DNA from: CAVPTL01 sp963708725
Lineage (GTDB): Bacteria > Actinomycetota > Thermoleophilia > Gaiellales > JAICJC01
Assembly: GCA_963708725.1 (NCBI GenBank)
Contig: CAVPTL010000009.1
Location: forward strand, 186,001 to 250,000
Direction of reading: 5' to 3'
DNA: 64,000 bases
Below are positions 31,374 to 47,037 of the stretch, one piece after another. How positions within the stretch are numbered: the stretch's first letter is position 1; each line of letters opens with the position of its first letter. The notes beneath the pieces are model-generated. The model did not search any database, had not been told where the DNA came from, and was given only the letters and a program-made list of their open reading frames with translations. The translations under genes were made by a program, and so were the position numbers.

Positions 31374-33089
31374 ATGCATAGGTTTTTGAGACGCGCCGGT
31401 TTGGCGTTGGCGGCCGTGGCCGTCACCGTCGCGGCGGCGAGTTGCGGCGGCGGTTCGAGCTCGAGTAGTTCGAGCGCCACATCGACAGGCGGAGGCGCCG
31501 CATCGCACATGGGCGGCACGCTCAAGCTGCAGGCGACGGGCAGCCCTGACTACATCGATCCCGCCCTGGCCTACACCGTCGAGGCGTGGCAGAGCATCAT
31601 CATCACCGACGACGGTCTGCTGGCGTTCCACATCACCGACGGTCCGCAGTCGACCGATCTGGTGCCCGACCTGGCGAGCGCGATTCCAAAGCCGGCCGAC
31701 GGTGGGCTCAGCTACACGTTCCACGTGCGCCCCGGGATCAAGTACTCGAACGGCGACACGGTCAAGCCGAGCGACTTCACGTTCGCGTTTGAGCGGAGCT
31801 TCAAGGTCAATGGCGCAGGCACGTTCTACTGGACGAACCTGGAGGGCTACCAGGCGTGCATCACCAAGCCCAAGACCTGTGACCTGTCGAAGGGCATCCA
31901 GGCTGACGACGCGGCCGGCACCGTCACGTTCCATCTGACTCACCCCGACGGTGACTTCCTCTACAAGCTGGCAATGCCGTTTGCCTACGCGTTGCCGCCC
32001 GACACGCCGATCAAGCCCGCGACCACGCAGAGCTTGCCCGGTACCGGCCCGTACGTGATCACCTCGTACAAGGCCGAGAACTCGCTCACGCTCGAGCGCA
32101 ACCCGCACTTCAAGGTGTGGAACGCCGAGGCACAGCCGCAGGGCTACCCCGACACGATCTCGTGGCAGCTCGGGCTCGACGGCGAGGCCATGACCACCAA
32201 CATCGAGAACAACACGGCCGACTGGATGTACGAGGTACCTCCGCCCGACCGTCTCAACCAGATCGCGACCCAGTACGCGAGCCAGTTCCACGTGCATTCC
32301 GGCCCGTCCACCTACTGGATGGACCTGAACACGCGGGCGGCGCCGTTCAACAATCCAAACGTCCGCAAAGCGGTCAACTTCGCGATGGATCGAAACGCGA
32401 TCATCAAGGCCTACGGCGGTCCCAAGCTCGCCGCGGCCACCTGTCAGGTGCTCCCGCCAGGATTCAACGGCTACGAGCAGTACTGCCCGTACACCGCCAA
32501 TCCGGCGGCTGACGGCAAGGGACCGTGGACCGGTCCCGATCTGCCCAAGGCACAGCAGCTGATCGACGCCTCGGGCACCAAGGGCATGAAGATCACTGTG
32601 TGGACGAACACGTCTGACCAGTCGAAGGCCGTTGGCCTCTACTTCGTATCCCTGCTCAACCAGCTTGGGTACAAGGCCACAATCAAGTCTCTCGACCGCA
32701 GCGTGTACTTCGACACGATCGAGAACTCCAAGAACAAGACGCAGATCATGTGGGACGACTGGTATCCCGACTATCCCGCAGCGTCGAACTTCATCAACCA
32801 GCTCCTGTCGTGCGACTCGTTCATTCCGAACAGCAACTCGAACTCAAACGACGCGGAGTACTGCAACAAAGACGTGGACAAGCTGATCACCAAAGCGCTG
32901 AATCAGCAGCTGACTGACACCGACGCCGCGAACAAGACGTGGGCGCAGGCAGACCACATGATCACCGACGATGCCCCCTGGGCTTCGATGTTCAACGCAT
33001 CGTGGGTGGACTTCCTCTCCAAGCGGGTTCAGAACTACAAGTACAGCATTCAGTGGTTCATCCTGCTTGATCAGTTGCAGGTGCAATGA
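31374..33089 (+). CDS. oppA: peptide ABC transporter substrate-binding lipoprotein
   Basis: A 571-residue SBP_bac_5 family protein. The signal peptide ends at lipobox AAASC, then a Ser-rich linker. The mature part has GGTLKLQATGSPDYIDPALAY, RPGIKYSNGDTVKPSDFTFAFER and SLPGTGPYVITSYKAENSLTLERNP, typical of OppA/DppA. It captures oligopeptides at the outer face of the membrane for the OppBCDF importer encoded downstream. GGAGGT lies ahead of ATG 31374. Codon use and length are normal. Confidence 0.92.
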   Translation: MHRFLRRAGLALAAVAVTVAAASCGGGSSSSSSSATSTGGGAASHMGGTLKLQATGSPDYIDPALAYTVEAWQSIIITDDGLLAFHITDGPQSTDLVPDLASAIPKPADGGLSYTFHVRPGIKYSNGDTVKPSDFTFAFERSFKVNGAGTFYWTNLEGYQACITKPKTCDLSKGIQADDAAGTVTFHLTHPDGDFLYKLAMPFAYALPPDTPIKPATTQSLPGTGPYVITSYKAENSLTLERNPHFKVWNAEAQPQGYPDTISWQLGLDGEAMTTNIENNTADWMYEVPPPDRLNQIATQYASQFHVHSGPSTYWMDLNTRAAPFNNPNVRKAVNFAMDRNAIIKAYGGPKLAAATCQVLPPGFNGYEQYCPYTANPAADGKGPWTGPDLPKAQQLIDASGTKGMKITVWTNTSDQSKAVGLYFVSLLNQLGYKATIKSLDRSVYFDTIENSKNKTQIMWDDWYPDYPAASNFINQLLSCDSFIPNSNSNSNDAEYCNKDVDKLITKALNQQLTDTDAANKTWAQADHMITDDAPWASMFNASWVDFLSKRVQNYKYSIQWFILLDQLQVQ

Positions 33090-33123
33090 TCGAACTCGCC
33101 CTCGCGGCGAAGTCGGCCTCAGA

Positions 33124-33149
33124 GGGGCCGGGGTTCACACCCCGGCCCC
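33124..33149 (+). terminator. stem-loop between oppA and oppC
   Basis: A perfect 10-bp G+C-only stem (GGGGCCGGGG and its complement) closes a six-base loop, 34 bp behind the oppA stop and 24 bp before oppC. Hairpins at this place commonly protect the binding-protein mRNA and reduce read-through, giving excess binding protein. Confidence 0.6.
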
Positions 33150-33173
33150 CCGGGTATCTGATATGACAGGTCT

Positions 33174-34208
33174 ATGGTCGAGCACGCACTAGAGCTGCCT
33201 GAAGAGGCTCGCGTCGAGACGACCTCGGAGTCGGGCAAGGGGCCCTGGGCTCTGGCATGGAAGCGGTTCCGGCGAAATCGGATCGCGATGTCGAGCCTGG
33301 TGGTGTTCATCCTGATCGTGATCTCGTGCGTGGGGGCGCCGTTCTACGCCCACCACATCGCCGACACCAACGCGTTTCAGTCGAACATCAACGGCTACAC
33401 GACGGTGCACGGCAAGAAGGTGGCGGTGCTTGCCACCAACCCTTCGGGTTTCGGCACCACGCCGCTGGCCGCGACCTGGACGCGGCACTACTTCCTGGGC
33501 GCCGACGCTCAGGGCCGCGACGTGATGGCGCGCGTGCTCTACGGGGGCCGATCGTCGCTTCTGATCGGGATCGGCGCAGCGGTGATCACATGCTTCTTCG
33601 CAATCCTTTTGGGCATCATCGCGGGATTCTTCGGGGGGTTGACCGACTCCCTGATCTCGCGCTCGCTCGACGTGATCTGGGCGTTCCCGGTGTATCTGCT
33701 GGCGATTGCGCTGGGCACCGCGCTGCTGGTCCAGGGAATCTCGGTGGGCCCGATCGCCATCAACCCTGCGAGTCTTTGGATTCCCACCCTGATCATCGGG
33801 GTGGTCTATATCCCGTACGTGGCGCGGCCGGTACGCGGCGAGGTGCTGTCGGTGTGTGAGCAGGAGTTCGTGGAGGCCGCCGTCGCCCAGGGGGCGTCCA
33901 CCTGGCGGCTGATGCTCTCGGAGATCACACCCAACGTGATCACGATCGTGATCGTGTTCCTGCCGCTGATGGTCGCCACCAACATTCTCACCGAGGTCGC
34001 GCTGTCCTACCTCGGCATCGGCGTCCAGGCGCCAAACGCCAGCTGGGGCACCCTGATCGCCGACGGCCAGGACCTGTTGTACACCCGGCCGCTGGTCTCG
34101 ATCGCCCCAGGACTGATGATCCTCGCGACCGTACTCGCGCTCAACGTCCTCGGCGACGGCGTCCGCGACGCGATCGACCCGCGCGCCAAGCTGCGGTCGG
34201 AGGGCTAG
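33174..34208 (+). CDS. oppC: peptide ABC transporter permease, OppC type
   Basis: A 344-residue permease. The N-terminal WKRFRRNRIAMSSLVVFIL segment is typical of OppC/DppC, followed by a periplasmic loop of about 90 residues, the FLGADAQGRDVMARVLYGGR motif and five more helices. The EAA loop EFVEAAVAQGASTWRLMLSEI contacts the ATPases. ATG 33174 has no strong ribosome site. It precedes the OppB gene, the reverse of the common B-then-C order. Confidence 0.92.
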   Translation: MVEHALELPEEARVETTSESGKGPWALAWKRFRRNRIAMSSLVVFILIVISCVGAPFYAHHIADTNAFQSNINGYTTVHGKKVAVLATNPSGFGTTPLAATWTRHYFLGADAQGRDVMARVLYGGRSSLLIGIGAAVITCFFAILLGIIAGFFGGLTDSLISRSLDVIWAFPVYLLAIALGTALLVQGISVGPIAINPASLWIPTLIIGVVYIPYVARPVRGEVLSVCEQEFVEAAVAQGASTWRLMLSEITPNVITIVIVFLPLMVATNILTEVALSYLGIGVQAPNASWGTLIADGQDLLYTRPLVSIAPGLMILATVLALNVLGDGVRDAIDPRAKLRSEG

Positions 34209-34211
34209 CGC

Positions 34212-35180
34212 GTGGGCACCTTCATCATCCGCCGCACGCTGTGGATGTTCCTCGTGATGTTCGTGATCTCGGTACTGGTGTTTTTGATCTTCTTCCACAT
34301 CCCGGGAGTCGATCCGGCCCGTCAGATGGCAGGCAAGAATCCCAGCCCGCAGACGATCAACGCGATTCGCCAGGAGTTCGGCCTCGACCGTTCGCTCCCG
34401 GTCCAGTACGTGTTGATGATGAACCACCTGTTCGTCCAGCGCGATCTGATTTCGTACAGCACCCGGGCCGAGGTCATCCCCCAGATCGTGGCGGCCACGC
34501 CGGTGACGCTGTCGCTCGTGTTCGGCGCCGCCTTCCTGTGGGTGACGATGGCGATTCTGCTCGGGGTGATCGCGGCGATCAAACGCGGCAGCTTCTGGGA
34601 CCCGCTGATCATGATGATCGCCCTGATCGGCATCTCGATGCCGGTGGTGTGGCTGGGTCAGGTGGCAAACCTGGTCACACAGAGCCGCTATCACGACACG
34701 TTTCTGTTCAGCTGGGTACCGCCGCTGGGGTACACGCCGTTCACGCAGGATCCGTTCATGTGGTTCAAACACCTGATAATTCCCTGGATCGTTCTGGCGG
34801 TGCTCTACATCGGCTTCTACGCTCGCGTGCTTCGCTCCGACCTGATCGAGAGCGAGAGCAACGACTTCGTCCGCACCGCCCGCGCCAAGGGCCTGAACAG
34901 CAGCCGGGTGATGAGCCGGCACCAGCTGCGCAACTCGATGGTCGTCTTCATCAGTCTGTTCGGGCTGGACTTCGGAGCGCTGGTCGGCGGCGGGGCGCTC
35001 CTGGTGGAGGTTGTGTTCGGGCTGCCGGGTGTCGGCCGGCTCACCTATAACGCGCTCACCGGACTCGACCTCCCAGTGATCATGGCCACCGTCATATACG
35101 GTGCGTTCTTCATCGTTTTGGCCAACGCCATTGTTGACGTGGGCTACGTGTACCTCGATCCGCGGCTGCGGCCGCATTAG
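34212..35180 (+). CDS. oppB: peptide ABC transporter permease, OppB type
   Basis: A 322-residue permease starting at GTG 34212, 3 bp after the oppC stop. The opening TFIIRRTLWMFLVMFVISVLVF, six helices, and the EAA loop DFVRTARAKGLNSSRVMSRH are typical of OppB/DppB. It forms the membrane channel with OppC. Confidence 0.92.
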   Translation: MGTFIIRRTLWMFLVMFVISVLVFLIFFHIPGVDPARQMAGKNPSPQTINAIRQEFGLDRSLPVQYVLMMNHLFVQRDLISYSTRAEVIPQIVAATPVTLSLVFGAAFLWVTMAILLGVIAAIKRGSFWDPLIMMIALIGISMPVVWLGQVANLVTQSRYHDTFLFSWVPPLGYTPFTQDPFMWFKHLIIPWIVLAVLYIGFYARVLRSDLIESESNDFVRTARAKGLNSSRVMSRHQLRNSMVVFISLFGLDFGALVGGGALLVEVVFGLPGVGRLTYNALTGLDLPVIMATVIYGAFFIVLANAIVDVGYVYLDPRLRPH

Positions 35181-35186
35181 GAGCTC

Positions 35187-36218
35187 GTGACCGAACCGCT
35201 ACTGGACGTCCGAGATTTGCACGTCACCTTTCGCACAGAAGCCGGCAGGGTCGGCGCCGTCGACGGTGTCTCGTTTTCGGTCTCGCCCGGCGAGGTGCTC
35301 GGGATCGTGGGCGAATCCGGATCGGGCAAGAGCGTCACGATGATGTCGGTGATGCGCCTGATCAACGATCCCAACGCAATTTTCGAGGGGCAGGTCATGT
35401 ACAAGGGTGCCGACCTGATGGAGGCGTCGGAGTCGCGCATGCAGGACATCCGCGGCGCCGAGATGGCGATGATCTTTCAGGATCCGATGACCTCGCTGAA
35501 TCCGGTGTACAAGGTCGGGTGGCAGATCGCCGAGCAGCTCCAGGCCCACGAGTCGCTCTCCAAGAGCGCCGCCCGCGGCCGCACAATTGAGCTCCTGCGC
35601 GCGGTTGGCATCCCAAACCCCGAGGTGCGGGTCGACGACTATCCCCACCAGTTCTCCGGTGGTATGCGGCAACGAGTGATGATCGCGATGGCACTCTCGT
35701 GCAACCCCGACCTGTTGATCGCCGACGAGCCGACCACGGCGCTGGACGTGACCATCCAGGCGCAGATTCTGGACGTGATCGCCCGCTTGAAGTCGGAGTT
35801 CAACTCCGCGGTGGTGCTGATCACCCACGACATGGGGGTGGTGGCGGAGGTCGCCGACCGCGTGATCGTGATGTACGCCGGCCGGGTGGTCGAACACGGC
35901 ACCAAGGAAGAGGTCTTCAACGACCCGCAGCACCCGTACACGTGGGGCCTTCTGGGGTCGATCCCGCGACTCGACCGGCCGCGGCCCAAGCGCTTGACCG
36001 CGATCCCCGGGAACCCGCCGTCGCTCGTGAACCTGCCCGACGGCTGCCACTTCGCACCCCGATGCCGCCACAAGTTCGATCGCTGCCTGGTCGACGACCC
36101 GGAGCTCACCGACACCGCCGGTGGCGGCCATCTCGATGCCTGCCATCTCACGGTCGAGCAGAAGCGCGACCTGCGGGGCGCCGATATCAATCCGTCGTTG
36201 GTGGAAGGCGTCGCGTGA
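35187..36218 (+). CDS. oppD: peptide ABC transporter ATPase, OppD type
   Basis: A 343-residue ATPase with Walker A GESGSGKS (about residues 43-50), signature FSGGMRQR, Walker B LLIADEPTTALD and the oligopeptide-type C-terminus with CHFAPRCRHKFDRC. Such cysteines carry an iron-sulfur cluster in some DppD proteins. It starts at GTG 35187 behind AGGAGCT and overlaps oppF by four bases (GTGA). Confidence 0.93.
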   Translation: MTEPLLDVRDLHVTFRTEAGRVGAVDGVSFSVSPGEVLGIVGESGSGKSVTMMSVMRLINDPNAIFEGQVMYKGADLMEASESRMQDIRGAEMAMIFQDPMTSLNPVYKVGWQIAEQLQAHESLSKSAARGRTIELLRAVGIPNPEVRVDDYPHQFSGGMRQRVMIAMALSCNPDLLIADEPTTALDVTIQAQILDVIARLKSEFNSAVVLITHDMGVVAEVADRVIVMYAGRVVEHGTKEEVFNDPQHPYTWGLLGSIPRLDRPRPKRLTAIPGNPPSLVNLPDGCHFAPRCRHKFDRCLVDDPELTDTAGGGHLDACHLTVEQKRDLRGADINPSLVEGVA

Positions 36219-37279
36219 GCACCGCCGAGGCCGTTCAGCCCGATGCTTCGCCTGCTCGCAAGGACGAGCCGCTGCTTCGGATCGAGAACCTCAAAAAGTA
36301 CTTCCCCATCAAGCAGGGCGTGGTGTTTCAACACGAGGTCGCGCGTGTTCACGCGGTCGACGATGTCAGCTTCGATGTGTTCCCGGGGGAGACGGTGGGG
36401 CTGGTCGGCGAGTCCGGCTGTGGCAAGTCCACGCTGGGGCGCTGCGCGATCCGGCTGCACGACCTCACCGACGGCAAGGTGATCTTCGACGGCACCGACA
36501 TCTCGAACCTCTCGCGTCGTGGGATGCGACCGCTGCGGCGAGAGATGCAGATGATCTTCCAGGATCCCTACGCGTCGCTCAATCCCCGAAAGCGAGTCGG
36601 GCAGATCATCAGCGACCCGCTGAAGATCCACAATCAGGGCGACCGCAAGGCCATCAAGGCCAAGGTTCAGGAGCTGCTGTCACTGGTCGGCCTCAACCCC
36701 GAGCACTACAACCGCTATCCGCATGAGTTCTCCGGCGGCCAGCGCCAGCGAATCGGTGTCGCCCGCGCGCTCGCCCTGAACCCACGGCTGATCGTGGCCG
36801 ACGAGCCGGTGTCGGCCCTCGACGTCTCGATCCAGGCTCAGGTCGTGAACCTGCTCGACGACCTCCAGGACAATCTTGGCCTCACCTACCTGTTCATCGC
36901 GCACGACCTGTCGGTGGTTCGGCATGTGTCCGACCGGATCGTCGTCATGTATCTCGGCAAGATCGCCGAGATCTCGCCCGCCGAGGAGCTCTACCAGCGA
37001 CCGATCCACCCGTACACCGAGGCGTTGCTCTCGGCGGTGCCGATCCCGGATCTCGCGATCGCCGCCAAGCGCCAGCGAATCGTGCTTCAGGGCGACGTTC
37101 CGAGTCCCATCAACCCGCCCTCGGGCTGCCGCTTCCATCCGCGCTGCCGGTATGCCACCGAGATCTGCACGGCCGAGGAACCGCAGCTGATCGATCACGG
37201 CGGCGGACACGTGGCGGCCTGCCATCACCCGCTCAACCAGACCCCGGCTGTGATCGCTTCGGAGGCCGAGGCTTCGTAG
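36215..37279 (+). CDS. oppF: peptide ABC transporter ATPase, OppF type
   Basis: A 354-residue ATPase with Walker A GESGCGKS, signature FSGGQRQR, Walker B LIVADEPVSALD and the C-terminal CRFHPRCRYATEIC segment. GTG 36215 overlaps the oppD stop and gives the expected N-terminus with about 18 variable residues before LLRIENLKKYF. It is the last gene of the importer operon. Confidence 0.93.
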   Translation: MSTAEAVQPDASPARKDEPLLRIENLKKYFPIKQGVVFQHEVARVHAVDDVSFDVFPGETVGLVGESGCGKSTLGRCAIRLHDLTDGKVIFDGTDISNLSRRGMRPLRREMQMIFQDPYASLNPRKRVGQIISDPLKIHNQGDRKAIKAKVQELLSLVGLNPEHYNRYPHEFSGGQRQRIGVARALALNPRLIVADEPVSALDVSIQAQVVNLLDDLQDNLGLTYLFIAHDLSVVRHVSDRIVVMYLGKIAEISPAEELYQRPIHPYTEALLSAVPIPDLAIAAKRQRIVLQGDVPSPINPPSGCRFHPRCRYATEICTAEEPQLIDHGGGHVAACHHPLNQTPAVIASEAEAS

Positions 37280-37298
37280 TCCGGCGGCCGCTGCCGCG

Positions 37299-37327
37299 TT
37301 GACGGCCGCGGTCCCCCGGGATATACA
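37299..37327 (+). promoter_or_regulatory. promoter of the MFS gene
   Basis: TTGACG (37299-37304) and TATACA (37322-37327) are 17 bp apart, a near-consensus sigma-A promoter. The ATG follows only 9 bases later, so the message would have almost no leader. Confidence 0.65.
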
Positions 37328-37336
37328 CGCCCCACC

Positions 37337-38512
37337 ATGCGCTCGATGCTGCCCTCCGGGGCCGACTTCCGCCGACTCTGGATCGCCACTGGCATCAGCG
37401 TGTTCGGCTCGTGGGCCGCGGCGATCACACTGTCGGTGAGGATGTTCCGCGACACCGGCTCGCCGGAGTGGGTGTCCGCGTTGTTTGTGGCGGAGTTCGC
37501 ACCGGCGGTGGTGATCGGTGTGTTATTCGCCGGGCGGCTCGATCGGCTTGCGCCGCGCCGTGCGCTTGTGATCTCCGACCTGGTGTGCGCCGTGTGCTTC
37601 GTCGTGCTTGCGATGGTGCACCAACCGGTGGCCGTGATTGCGTTGGCGACGGTTGCCGGCGCGGCGGTGGGTGTGTTTCGGCCGGTCTCGCTCGCCTCGG
37701 TGCCGGTGTTGGTGGAGGAGTCCGAGCTCGACTCCGCCAACGGCGCCCTGACTGCGATCGACACCCTGATGACGACCGTCGGGCAGGCGGCCAGCGGTAT
37801 CCTGCTGACCGTGATCGGCGCGGGGGCGGTGCTGGTCGCAAACGCGGTCACCTTCCTGGTGTCGGCGGCACTTCTGTGGGGGTGTCGCTCGCTGATCGCG
37901 GCCGCGGCGACCGGACCGCTGGCAAGCGTGCTGGGCCACATCCGCCGCAGCTTCCAGACGGTGGTGCGGTCGCCGTCGCTGCTTCAGGTGGCGGTGGCGG
38001 CGCCGCTGACGCTGATCATGGGCGGCGCGATCAATGCGCTCGAGGTACCGCTGTTCCTCGGATCGCTGGGTGCGTCGGCGGCGGTGGTCGGGATCGCGAT
38101 CGCGGTGCTCCAGGTGGGTGTGCTCGGCGGCAGCCTGTTCGCCGGCAGCCGCGGGCAGACGCTCGGCCGCCTCTATCCGTCGATTCTGGGGCTCGCCGGG
38201 ATCTTCACGATCATCGCCGGGCTCGCCGGGCACCTGGGCGTGGCGATCGCCGCCTTCTTCGCCTTCGGGGTGACCAACGGGATCGTGCTGGTGCACAACC
38301 GCTCGGTGCTCCAGCGCGAGACCCCGCCGGCTGAGCGGGCCGGCACGATCGCGCTTCTGATGTCGCTCGGCGCGGTGGCGATGACGGTCGGGGCGATCGG
38401 CGGCGGCATGCTGGCCGAGGAGTGGTCGCCGCGGGTGGTCATCGCCGTGGCGGGTCTGTTCGGGGTTTTCGTGGTGATGCCGGCGGCGCTCGTCACCCGT
38501 CCGCGCGCTTGA
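37337..38512 (+). CDS. major facilitator superfamily transporter
   Basis: A 391-residue MFS protein with about 12 helices. It begins ADFRRLWIATGISVFGSWAAAITL, typical of the MFS_3/EntS-like exporters of actinobacteria, and has GRLDRLAPRRALVISDL as the loop 2-3 motif. The substrate is unknown. It has its own promoter, separate from the importer operon. The TGA at 38510-38512 lies within the -35 hexamer of the rpoB promoter. Confidence 0.87.
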   Translation: MRSMLPSGADFRRLWIATGISVFGSWAAAITLSVRMFRDTGSPEWVSALFVAEFAPAVVIGVLFAGRLDRLAPRRALVISDLVCAVCFVVLAMVHQPVAVIALATVAGAAVGVFRPVSLASVPVLVEESELDSANGALTAIDTLMTTVGQAASGILLTVIGAGAVLVANAVTFLVSAALLWGCRSLIAAAATGPLASVLGHIRRSFQTVVRSPSLLQVAVAAPLTLIMGGAINALEVPLFLGSLGASAAVVGIAIAVLQVGVLGGSLFAGSRGQTLGRLYPSILGLAGIFTIIAGLAGHLGVAIAAFFAFGVTNGIVLVHNRSVLQRETPPAERAGTIALLMSLGAVAMTVGAIGGGMLAEEWSPRVVIAVAGLFGVFVVMPAALVTRPRA

Positions 38513-38536
38513 CCTGGGGCGTTTCCTGGGTATAGT
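38509..38536 (+). promoter_or_regulatory. rpoB promoter
   Basis: TTGACC (38509-38514) and TATAGT (38531-38536) with a 16-bp spacer form a strong sigma-A-type promoter that overlaps the end of the MFS gene. The leader to TTG 38699 would be about 155 bases and has short inverted segments, but no family leader was recognised. Confidence 0.75.
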
Positions 38537-38698
38537 GGGCGAAGGCACGTCGCCGCGGAAGGGTGAAAATTTCCCGCAAGCGACCAACGCCGCCGTGCGC
38601 ATTTGCGAGTATGGCCCCTCCCTGATAGGGTTTGTGGTTGCGCCGTTGGTCCGGATCGTTCCTTTTTAACCCACTTATGCCCCGCGGGAGGCGTCGCC

Positions 38699-42316
<3,618 letters not shown>

Positions 42317-42389
42317 CCGCGATCTTTCGCTCGACACCGAGAACCTCAACTGCTGATACCACAATTCCAGGGAAAGTGAGAGTCCCCCG

Positions 42390-46898
<4,509 letters not shown>

Positions 46899-46905
46899 AC
46901 CGCAC

Positions 46906-46942
46906 GGGGTGAATAACGGTGCCAGGCACCGTTATTCACCCC
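46906..46942. repeat. REP-like palindrome, copy 3
   Basis: A perfect 37-bp palindrome with 18-bp arms (GGGGTGAATAACGGTGCC and its complement) around one A. It starts 7 bp after the rpoC stop. It differs from the other copies by AACGG for AAATGG, and the change is mirrored in the other arm, so pairing is conserved. Confidence 0.85.
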
Positions 46943-46954
46943 GCAGCACACGCC

Positions 46955-46985
46955 TGAATAAATGGTGCCAGGCACCATTTATTCA
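46955..46985. repeat. REP-like palindrome, copy 4
   Basis: A perfect 31-bp palindrome (15-bp arms, central A) with the same core as copies 1 and 2. It stands 12 bp from copy 3, so the two form a tandem pair between the convergent rpoC and GH9 genes. The pair could also serve as a bidirectional transcription end. Confidence 0.85.
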
Positions 46986-47037
46986 CTCCGGTCTTTCGGT
47001 GCAGTTTCGACACCTCCCGTGATGGAGGCGTTACTGC

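Noticed and set aside
33189..35177. A 662-codon open frame antisense to oppC-oppB
   Set aside because: His/Asp/Arg-rich composition, spans two real genes and their junction, no recognisable domain. A mirror frame.
46906..46985. The palindrome pair as ordinary rho-independent terminators of rpoC
   Set aside because: There is no U-run, and the same palindrome occurs at places where no terminator is expected (23478, between co-directional genes). A secondary effect on termination is still possible.
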